Shown here: positions 35,120 through 41,019 of the stretch, piece by piece | Layout of the letters: every line of letters begins with the position of its first letter | Position numbering within the stretch: the first letter of the stretch is position 1 | Translations under genes and position numbers: made by a program | Notes under the pieces: generated by a model | Told to the model about the DNA's origin: nothing | The model's input: only the letters and a program-made list of their open reading frames with translations | Databases searched by the model: none | NCBI GenBank assembly: GCA_021793675.1 | Contig: JAJYSG010000018.1 | Span: 1 to 41,019 of the forward strand | From: Actinomycetes bacterium | GTDB lineage: Bacteria; Actinomycetota; Actinomycetes; Actinomycetales; Cellulomonadaceae | Length of the DNA: 41,019 bases | Direction of reading: 5' to 3'

Positions 35120-35125
35120 TAGCCT
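35120..35125 (+). promoter_or_regulatory. -10 box of the HTH gene
   Basis: TAGCCT is followed by six bases and GTG at 35132, again the leaderless spacing. The palindrome at 35078-35099 would overlap its -35. Confidence 0.5.
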
Positions 35126-35131
35126 CTCGCC

Positions 35132-35458
35132 GTGCCCGACGCCTCCACCTCTACGAGGACCCGCGAGGGACTCGACGACCTCTACGACATCGCGCGTCTG
35201 GCAGACCGTCTCGGCGTCGAGCACGCGACCATCCGGGTGTGGCTCTCCCGCAAGGTGCCGTGGCTGCCGCCGCCTGACGGACGGCTCAACGGCGGTGCCG
35301 TCTGGCGCGCCGAGACGCTGACCGGGCTGGAGGACCGCCGCCGCCCCGGACGGCCGGGTCCCAAGCCGCGCGCGGACGTCACCATGCCCATCGGCCCGGC
35401 GGCGGGCGGCATGTCGATGCTTCGGGCCCCTGCGCTCGCGCCGGAGGGCGGCGAGTAG
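35132..35458 (+). CDS. small helix-turn-helix DNA-binding protein
   Basis: A 108-aa protein. The HTH lies at about 16-45: LYDIARLADRLGVEHATIRVWLSRKVPWLPPPDGRLNGGAVW, a MerR/excisionase-like winged-helix pattern in which W/P residues mark the wing. The rest is Arg/Pro-rich (RRRPGRPGPKPRADV) and ends in a flexible tail. Targets unknown, with autoregulation through the upstream palindrome a reasonable hypothesis. GTG start, six bases after TAGCCT, suggests a leaderless mRNA. The methyltransferase gene follows after 2 bases. Confidence 0.75.
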   Translation: MPDASTSTRTREGLDDLYDIARLADRLGVEHATIRVWLSRKVPWLPPPDGRLNGGAVWRAETLTGLEDRRRPGRPGPKPRADVTMPIGPAAGGMSMLRAPALAPEGGE

Positions 35459-35460
35459 CG

Positions 35461-36039
35461 GTGGACCCCGGGCGCGTCGCTGACGTGGCGGCCGCGATGG
35501 CCGATCTCGACCGCGCCCGGTTCCTGCCGCCGGAGCAGGCGCCCCACGCGCACGAGGACCGCGCGCTGCCGTTGTTCCACGGGCAGACGGGCTCGCAGCC
35601 GAGCACCGTCGCCGAGATGCTGCGGCTGCTCGAGGTGCCCGTCGGCGGCACGGTGCTCGACGTCGGATCGGGTTCCGGCTGGACGACCGCCCTGCTCGCC
35701 CGGCTCGTCGGCCCGGCCGGGCGGGTGCTCGGGCTCGAGCTCGACCCCGACCTCGCCGCGTTCGGCGCCGCCCACCTGGCGGCGTGCGACCTGCCCTGGG
35801 CGCGGATCGAGGTCGCCGACCCGGACGTGCTCGGCCGTCCCGTCCCGGGCGGCTGGCCTCGCATCCTCGTCTCTGCGGCGGCGCGCCGACTGCCTGCCGG
35901 CCTGGTGGCCCAGCTGGCCGAGGATGGTCGCATGGTGATCCCGGTCCGCCGGAGGATGACACTTGTCGTGCGCCACGAGGGGGCCGTGGCGGTCACTGCA
36001 CACGGGGAGTACGTGTTCGTCCCCCTCGTCACACCCTGA
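35461..36039 (+). CDS. protein-L-isoaspartate O-methyltransferase family protein
   Basis: A 192-aa class I SAM-dependent methyltransferase. Substrate-side ARFLPPEQAPHAHEDRALPLFHGQTGSQPSTVAEMLRLL is the conserved PCMT block (normally QTxSQP). The SAM motif I is VLDVGSGSGWTTALLA (65-80), then GRVLGLELDPDLAAFG (motif post I) and ILVSAAARRLPAGLVAQLAEDGRMVIPV. PCMT repairs isoaspartyl residues in damaged proteins. GTG start is 2 bases after the HTH stop. The length is close to the family norm of about 200-220 aa, and the C-terminal region is somewhat short. Confidence 0.88.
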   Translation: MDPGRVADVAAAMADLDRARFLPPEQAPHAHEDRALPLFHGQTGSQPSTVAEMLRLLEVPVGGTVLDVGSGSGWTTALLARLVGPAGRVLGLELDPDLAAFGAAHLAACDLPWARIEVADPDVLGRPVPGGWPRILVSAAARRLPAGLVAQLAEDGRMVIPVRRRMTLVVRHEGAVAVTAHGEYVFVPLVTP

Positions 36040-36094
36040 CATCTCGCCCAACCCGCCCCTCAGCATCGAGGGGCCACCCGCCGATGGAGCAGAC

Positions 36095-36622
36095 ATGGCG
36101 ACCGAGCGGCTCGACCTGACGCCCGAGGTCCTCTTCGGAGCAGCGGCCCCGGCGGCCCCGGCACGCCGACGTCGCGGCACCGGCTGGCTCTTCGCGTCCG
36201 CCGGCCTCGTCGTCGTCGTGGCCGCGGTGCTCGTCGCCCACGCGCTCGCGCCGGGCCCGGCCCAGCCACCGGCGACCCTCACCGCGTTCTCGGTGCCGCA
36301 GCGGACCACCGACGTGCTCGACCCCGACGACGCCTCTCGCCTGGTGGTCCAGCCAGGGACCACGCGCCTGCTGGTCCGCACCCCGGACGGCAACCACTAC
36401 GCCGCGCTGTCGGTGTCCGGAGACCTGTGCCTGCTGCGGGTGCCGGACGGTGACGTGCCGAGCGAGGTCTGCGTGCACGACCGCGTCGGTGCGGACATCA
36501 CCATCGGCGGGAACGGCGACGGCGGCGGCGGCCAGGTCCGGCTCGTCGCCGACGGCGCGCCGGCGCCCTCCGCGGCCGAGGGCTGGCGTCCGGCCGGCCC
36601 CAACGTGTGGCTCCGCGGCTGA
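36095..36622 (+). CDS. membrane-anchored hypothetical protein
   Basis: A 175-aa protein: a cytoplasmic N-terminus with RRRRG, one membrane helix (about residues 26-46, [21 protein letters not shown]), then an extracytoplasmic domain beginning around FSVPQRTTDVLD. The domain contains LVVQPGTTRLLVRTPDGNHYAALSVSGDLCLLRVPDGDVPSEVC, with Cys residues that could form a disulfide. No family is recognised. ATG with GGAGCAGAC upstream. It follows the methyltransferase after 55 bases and meets the exonuclease gene tail to tail. Confidence 0.65.
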   Translation: MATERLDLTPEVLFGAAAPAAPARRRRGTGWLFASAGLVVVVAAVLVAHALAPGPAQPPATLTAFSVPQRTTDVLDPDDASRLVVQPGTTRLLVRTPDGNHYAALSVSGDLCLLRVPDGDVPSEVCVHDRVGADITIGGNGDGGGGQVRLVADGAPAPSAAEGWRPAGPNVWLRG

Positions 36623-36641
36623 GCACGGCGCGCCTCTGCGG

Positions 36642-37559
36642 TCACCGGCTCAGCGCCGCCACCAGGCGTGTCACGGCACCCGCGGCACCCCAGCGGCCGA
36701 CGAAGCCGGCGAGCGCGTCCGGGTCCGCGGGCACCGTCGGCAGCCGGTCGTCGACCACCGGCACGGGGGCGTCGCGCACCACACGGACCACGCCGGGCGC
36801 GACGTCCAGGTAGCCGGCGGCCTCGGTCAGCCGGCGTCGCTGCGTCGCGGTGAGCCCGGGGTCGGCACGGTCGCGTGCCGCCAGCACCCCGGCCAGGCTG
36901 CCGTAGCGCACGACGAGCGCCGCCGCGGTCTTCTCGCCGATGCCCGCGACGCCCGGCAGCCCGTCGCTCGGGTCCCCGCGCAGCACGGCCATGTCGGCGT
37001 ACTGCGCACCGGTGGCGATGCCGTACCGGCGGGACAGCTCCCGCTGGTCGACCACGACGAGCTCCTTGCCCGGCAGCAGGACCCGCACGCGGGCCTCGTC
37101 GTCCACCAGCTGGAAGAGGTCCCGGTCGCCGGACACCACGTCGACCGGCTCCCCGGCCGCCGCGGCGCGCTCGACGAGCGTGCCGATGACGTCGTCAGCC
37201 TCGAGCCCGAGCGAGCCGAGCCGCGGGATGCCCAGCGCCGCCAGCACCTCGGCGACGAGCGGCACCTGGGCGCGGAGCGCGGCCGGCACCTCCTCGACCC
37301 AGCCGTCGCCCGGCACCTCGCGCGCCACGCGGTGCGCCTTGTAGGACGGGATCGCCGCAACCCGGAAGGCCGGGCGCCAGTCGTCGTCCCATGCCGCGAC
37401 CAGGCGGTCCGGCCGGAGCTCGGTGACCAGCCGCGTGATGGTGTCGAGCAGCCCGTGCACCGCGTTGACGGGCGTCCCGTCCGGGCCGCGGACCGTGTCC
37501 GGGACGCCGTGGAACGCCCGGAAGTACAGGTACGACGTGTCCAGCACCATGAGCGTCAC
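36642..37559 (-). CDS. 5'-3' exonuclease (FEN/PolA N-terminal domain type)
   Basis: A 305-aa stand-alone flap-endonuclease-like exonuclease. Metal-binding acids are seen in MVLDTSYLYFRAFHG, LVAAWDDDW, GLEADDVIGTLVERA and VVSGDRDLFQLV. The helix-hairpin-helix (H3TH) region follows, LRGDPSDGLPGVAGIGEKTAAALVVRYGSLAGVL. It is the size of the PolA 5' nuclease domain without the polymerase, common as a second copy in actinobacteria, with a role in removing RNA primers. GTG start with GAGGGGAG upstream; an ATG three codons later (37550) is possible. It is convergent with the hypothetical membrane gene before it. Confidence 0.92.
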   Translation of the reverse strand: MTLMVLDTSYLYFRAFHGVPDTVRGPDGTPVNAVHGLLDTITRLVTELRPDRLVAAWDDDWRPAFRVAAIPSYKAHRVAREVPGDGWVEEVPAALRAQVPLVAEVLAALGIPRLGSLGLEADDVIGTLVERAAAAGEPVDVVSGDRDLFQLVDDEARVRVLLPGKELVVVDQRELSRRYGIATGAQYADMAVLRGDPSDGLPGVAGIGEKTAAALVVRYGSLAGVLAARDRADPGLTATQRRRLTEAAGYLDVAPGVVRVVRDAPVPVVDDRLPTVPADPDALAGFVGRWGAAGAVTRLVAALSR

Positions 37560-37637
37560 GGCGGGCTCCCCTCGTCCGGGCCGACCGCTCGCGCAGGCCC
37601 CGGCCCGGGCTCAGCCTGACATCCCGGCCGCCGCGCG

Positions 37638-39161
37638 TCACCGCGAGGCGAAGTCCAGGTGGTCGTCGGCGACGGCCACCACGGACCACGTGGCGCCGGT
37701 GCTGTCCGTCAGCACGTACGCCGGCACCAGGAGCTGCGCGCCGTCGGGCTGGGAGGTCAGGGCGACGCCGAGCTGCGCCGAGACGATCGTCACGTGACGC
37801 ACCGGCCATGCGATGGCGGCGCCGGGCTGCGGCGCGGGCGCGACGGTGGGCTGCTGGTGGGGGTTCGCGGTCGCGACCGCGTCCGGGGCCACGGCGACCG
37901 AGGACGCCACGCCGGACGACGCCACGCCCGAGGCCGCCGCGCGTGCCGACCCGGTGGCGTACGCGAGGCCTCCGCCGGCGCCGAACCGGGGGTCGTTGAG
38001 CCGGTCGACCGCCGCGGCGGGACCGACCAGCGGGTAGGTGCCCAGCGGCACCAGCCGCGCGAGGGTGCCGCTGAGGCCCTGCACGCCGTCGCCCACCAAC
38101 GAGACGTTCCAGCCCACCCCGGTCAGCCGGCCGTCCACCACCTGCCGGAACGCGACGCCGACCAGCTCCGCCGCGGCCACGCCGGCGGACTTGCCGGTGC
38201 TGGTGTCCACCTGCACCTCGGTGCCGGCGGTGTCGACCCCGACGGCCGTCAGCGCGGCACGGGCCCGCGCCACGGCGGCCGCTCCGGTCGGCGTGGCGCC
38301 GGCGGTGCACACCGACGGGTCGGCGGGGCGCGGGGCGGTGGTCGTCGCGGGCATCGGCACCGGCTCCGTCGCGCTCGGCGCGCTGGGCGCCGCCGGTGCC
38401 GCGGGTGCCACGGCTCCGCCGGGTGCCACGGCACCGCCGTTCGCACCGCCGGCGACCCCGCCGCTCGCCCCGGCGGCGGCCCGGCACAGCCAGGGGCCGC
38501 GCGTGGGGTCGTCGTAGGAGAGGTTTCCGGACCCGTCGAGCCGCACGGTGGCGCCGGAGCCGTCGTTCGGCCCGACCACCCACGCACCCCACTCGGCCCG
38601 TGGTGCGCCGCTCACCCCGAGCGCGGCGGCCACCCGGGCGGCGTTCGCGGCGGTGGCGACCGACGAGGCGTCGAAGCCCCATGCCGGTGCGCCGCCGGCC
38701 GCGGTGGACAGGCCCTGCGCCGTGAACACGGTGCGACCGCCGAACCCGACGATGCCGGGCGCGTTCGGCGACAGGAGTGCGGCGGCGCCCGACGCGGCGC
38801 TCCCCGCGGCGGCCCCGGTGGACAGCCCGCCCGCCGCCCCCTCCGGGCCGCCGGTGGCGAGCGAGATCGCCGGCAGGGCATCGCTGGCCGTGGCACCGTC
38901 GGCGACCGAGGCACGTCCGGACGCCAGGTACCCGCCGGTGCCGACCACCGCCACGGCGGCGACGGCGGCGGCCATCCGCAGCCACTCGGTCCGCCGCCGA
39001 CGCCGTGCCGCGACCTGGTCGGCGGCAGCGCCGGACACGCCGCCCAGCGGCACACCCGTCGCCGCCGCGACCACGGCGTGGATGCGCGCGAGGTCCGGCT
39101 CGGTGCCGCTGGCGGGGTCGGCCGCACGCAGCCGGTCGAGGGCCTCGTCGTCGGGGGTCAT
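37638..39161 (-). CDS. membrane protein, possible anti-sigma factor for the adjacent ECF sigma
   Basis: A 507-aa protein. N-terminal cytoplasmic segment MTPDDEALDRLRAADPASGTEPDLARIHAVVAAATG, then RRRRRTEWLRMAAAVAAVAVVGTGGYLASG (about 53-82) as a single membrane helix with positive charges inside. The outside part is large and Ala/Gly/Pro-rich, with repeats such as APGGAVAPAAPAAP, Cys-containing WLCRAAAG and DPSVCTAG, and a folded end (DGAQLLVPAYVLTDSTGATWSVVAVADD). It lacks a recognisable ZAS zinc motif, so the anti-sigma role rests on being 132 bases after the sigma gene, membrane topology and the N-terminal DDEALDRLRAADP, which is common in actinobacterial sigma-linked proteins. Confidence 0.7.
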   Translation of the reverse strand: MTPDDEALDRLRAADPASGTEPDLARIHAVVAAATGVPLGGVSGAAADQVAARRRRRTEWLRMAAAVAAVAVVGTGGYLASGRASVADGATASDALPAISLATGGPEGAAGGLSTGAAAGSAASGAAALLSPNAPGIVGFGGRTVFTAQGLSTAAGGAPAWGFDASSVATAANAARVAAALGVSGAPRAEWGAWVVGPNDGSGATVRLDGSGNLSYDDPTRGPWLCRAAAGASGGVAGGANGGAVAPGGAVAPAAPAAPSAPSATEPVPMPATTTAPRPADPSVCTAGATPTGAAAVARARAALTAVGVDTAGTEVQVDTSTGKSAGVAAAELVGVAFRQVVDGRLTGVGWNVSLVGDGVQGLSGTLARLVPLGTYPLVGPAAAVDRLNDPRFGAGGGLAYATGSARAAASGVASSGVASSVAVAPDAVATANPHQQPTVAPAPQPGAAIAWPVRHVTIVSAQLGVALTSQPDGAQLLVPAYVLTDSTGATWSVVAVADDHLDFASR

Positions 39162-39293
39162 GACGGTCTCCGTCCGTGTGGGGGTGCCGCTGCCCTGTCT
39201 GTGTCGTCGGGCCGCCCGGACTTGCAGGGCGCCGCGGCGGACGACGGCCCCTCACGCCGGGCCCGCGGCCTGCCACCGGACGCCGGGCGGGCC

Positions 39294-39854
39294 TCAGGAG
39301 AGCTCGGACCACGCCGCGGCCAGGCGCGCCCGTGCCCGGCTCAGCGCCGCGTCGGCACCGCCGCGGCCGATGCCCAGCACCGCGGCGAGGTCGTCGCCGG
39401 CGACCCCCTCCCACGCGTGCAGCAGCACGATCTGCCGGTCGCGCGGCGAGAGCCGGCGCAGCACGTCGCGCACCTGCTCGTCGCGCACCGCGCGGACCGC
39501 GGGGTCGTCGTCGGCGGCCTCGTCGGGCACGTCGCCCACCGGGACCGGCCGGCCCTTGCGCCGGTGGTTCGCGACGACGAAGCCGGCCGTGCGGTACAGC
39601 CACGCGAGCGGCGCCTCGTCGGGCACGTCGTCGCGGCGCCGCCACGCGACGACGAGCACGTCCGCGGCGAGGTCGTCGGCGTCGTCGACCCCGACACGCC
39701 GCACCAGGAACCGGTGCAGCGCGCGGGTGTGCGTGCGGACCAGGTCCTCGAACCACGCGGCGTCGTGCGGCGGGGACCCGGCGGCCGGGACGGACTCGTC
39801 GCCCGCGGCCGGCTCAGGCCCGTCGTCGGGCACCACGGTGAGCCTCGGCGCCAC
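39294..39854 (-). CDS. ECF RNA polymerase sigma factor (sigma-70 family)
   Basis: A 186-aa extracytoplasmic-function sigma factor. Region 2: FEDLVRTHTRALHRFLVRRVGVDDADDLAADVLVVAWRRRDDVPDEAPLAWLYRTAGFVVANHRR, with the DD/LA core of the -10 binding helix. Region 4: RDEQVRDVLRRLSPRDRQIVLLHAWEGVAGDDLAAVLGIGRGGADAALSRARARLAAAW, the -35 binding HTH. A 30-residue acidic N-terminal extension precedes region 2. GTG start with GGGGAGCTGAC upstream. The likely anti-sigma gene follows after 132 bases, so the pair probably forms a signalling module. Confidence 0.92.
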   Translation of the reverse strand: MAPRLTVVPDDGPEPAAGDESVPAAGSPPHDAAWFEDLVRTHTRALHRFLVRRVGVDDADDLAADVLVVAWRRRDDVPDEAPLAWLYRTAGFVVANHRRKGRPVPVGDVPDEAADDDPAVRAVRDEQVRDVLRRLSPRDRQIVLLHAWEGVAGDDLAAVLGIGRGGADAALSRARARLAAAWSELS

Positions 39855-39941
39855 GTCAGCTCCCCACCTCGCGCGGCTCGGTCATCACCACTGTGTCGCG
39901 GCGGGGTCCGATCTTGCAGCCGCAGCACGCGGACGTGCGGT

Positions 39942-41019
39942 CTACAGACCTTCCGCGACGGCCGCGGTCGCGTGGAGCCAGGCCTCACGCGTCGCGGGGC
40001 GCAGCTTGCGGTAGTCGATCCGTCCGCCGCCGACGAGCTCCGGCTCGTACGGCACCTCGACGACGGTCCTGGTCAGCGCCCCGAAGTGGGTGCGCAGCCG
40101 CTTGCGCAGCTCCTTGTCGACCTTCGGTGCCGCGTCGGACAGGATCGTCACGGCGCGGCGCACGGCGTCCTCGTGGCCCCCGGCGCGCAGCGCGTCCAGC
40201 GCCCACGCCGCGGACTGGCCGGTGTCCTCACGGACCGTGCTCACCACGACGAGCTGGTCGGCCGCGTCGATGGCCGCACGCCAGTTGGAGGCGCGCATGT
40301 TGTTGCCGGTGTCGATGATGAGCACCCGGTAGAACTGCGACAGCAGCCGGTGCAGGTTGCGGAACGACTCGGCGTCGATCGACGCCGCGGAGGCGGCGTC
40401 CTCGTCCGACGCGAGCACGTCGAACTGCTCGGTCGGCTGGGTGCGGACGAAGCCGTCGAGGTCGCCGATCCGCACCGTGCCCCGCACCGCCAGCGACGGC
40501 ATGGACCGCAGCAGGTCCACGGCGGTGCGGTCGTGCAGCGCGGCCGTGGCGCGCCACCCGAGCGTGCCGTGGGTCTCGTTGTTGTCCCACGCCAGCGTGT
40601 AGCCGCCGCGCTGCAGCCCGAACGTCGCGGCGAGCAGCATCGTGGCCGTCGTCTTGTGCGCGCCGCCCTTGGGGTTGACGACGACGATGGTGCGCGGACC
40701 GTCGAGCGGCCGTCGCACCGCCCGGATGTCGGCACGCTCGCGCCGCTCTGCACGGCCCGGCCCCGGCGCGATGCCGCCGAACGTCATCGCCGCGACGCCG
40801 CGACGCCAGCCCCGGCGTGCCGGCTCGCGCCGCTCGGTGCGCCGCGTGGTGACGAGGTCCTCGAGCGTGGGCAGCGGCGCGGTGGCCGCCGACGCCGCGC
40901 TGCCGGCGGCGTCACGGAGCGCCGCGGCAGGCGTGCCGGTGACCGTCCCGGCGGCTGCCGTGGTGCCGGCGGTCGCGGCGGGGGAGCCGGCCGCGGCACC
41001 GGCGGCGGCGCTGGTGGGC
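39942..41019 (-). CDS. ParA/MinD-family ATPase (5' part beyond window)
   Basis: Deviant-Walker ATPase of the SIMIBI class. From the right edge the frame stays open through an Ala/Thr/Pro-rich stretch (...LPTLEDLVTTRRTERREPARRGWRRGVAAM...) into the ATPase, so the gene continues outside the window and the ATG at 40787 is internal. The P-loop is VVVNPKGGAHKTTATMLL, with His where ParA proteins usually have Gly. DNNETHGTLGWR and VLIIDTGNNMRASNW (Walker B-like Asp) follow, then VVVSTVREDTGQSAAWALDALR. N-terminal disordered plus MinD-like ATPase is the layout of EspI-type proteins associated with ESX/type VII systems; no such genes are in this window. It stops 87 bases before the sigma gene. Confidence 0.85.
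   Translation of the reverse strand, partial: PTSAAAGAAAGSPAATAGTTAAAGTVTGTPAAALRDAAGSAASAATAPLPTLEDLVTTRRTERREPARRGWRRGVAAMTFGGIAPGPGRAERRERADIRAVRRPLDGPRTIVVVNPKGGAHKTTATMLLAATFGLQRGGYTLAWDNNETHGTLGWRATAALHDRTAVDLLRSMPSLAVRGTVRIGDLDGFVRTQPTEQFDVLASDEDAASAASIDAESFRNLHRLLSQFYRVLIIDTGNNMRASNWRAAIDAADQLVVVSTVREDTGQSAAWALDALRAGGHEDAVRRAVTILSDAAPKVDKELRKRLRTHFGALTRTVVEVPYEPELVGGGRIDYRKLRPATREAWLHATAAVAEGL

Overview
The window is chromosomal DNA from a very high-GC actinobacterium, with about 41 probable coding regions packed closely on both strands. GTG starts are frequent, and neighbouring genes often overlap by 4 bases (ATGA/GTGA). The gene content and order (hpt-ftsH-folE-folP-folBK-DUF3180-PH-PH-DUF2520-panC, with dacB and ppa divergent next to it) and the protein flavour suggest Micrococcales, most like Cellulomonas or a close relative. 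That placement is inference, because no database search was possible. No rRNA, tRNA, CRISPR array or complete insertion sequence was seen.

Layout. (A) 1-290: the end of an unidentified plus-strand gene and a small hypothetical protein, meeting panC head on. (B) 476-14639, minus strand: a long housekeeping block. In transcription order it holds dacB-type carboxypeptidase, a DUF2342 metalloprotease, tilS, hpt, ftsH, the folate branch folE/folP/folB-folK fusion, DUF3180, two PH-domain membrane proteins, a DUF2520 oxidoreductase-like protein and panC. (C) 14794-16784: ppa, then a winged-helix/DUF559 nuclease-like gene. That gene is bracketed by two matching pairs of 42-bp hairpin elements, a 21-bp tandem repeat and a telomere-like G-rich repeat. 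(D) 16778-19045, minus: a secreted RipA-like NlpC/P60 hydrolase behind an array of GTnAC repeats, and a DUF1508-like protein. (E) 19391-22190, plus: the methionine branch metY-metX, preceded by a leaderless micro-ORF with two Cys codons. (F) 22349-25855, plus: a DUF6318 lipoprotein and a PKD protein joined across a low-GC patch, then an MDR oxidoreductase and an alpha/beta hydrolase.

(G) 25859-30648, minus: a RAMA-domain protein, a thiamine-binding MTH1187-family protein and a large FAD/Fe-S oxidoreductase. (H) 30774-33402, minus: feoA-feoB-feoC-like ferrous iron uptake under a clear DtxR/IdeR-type box, followed by OsmC and a LAL-type ATPase that lacks an HTH domain. (I) 35078-36622, plus: a small HTH protein with a palindromic operator-like site, a PCMT-like methyltransferase and a membrane-anchored protein. 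(J) 36642-41019, minus: a FEN-type 5'-3' exonuclease, a membrane protein and its ECF sigma factor, and a ParA/MinD-like ATPase cut by the window edge.

The observations most worth following are the repeat-bracketed DUF559 gene at 15349-16784 and the putative cysteine-responsive leaderless leader peptide at 19391-19509. At least four transcripts look leaderless (TAnnnT six or seven bases before the start codon).
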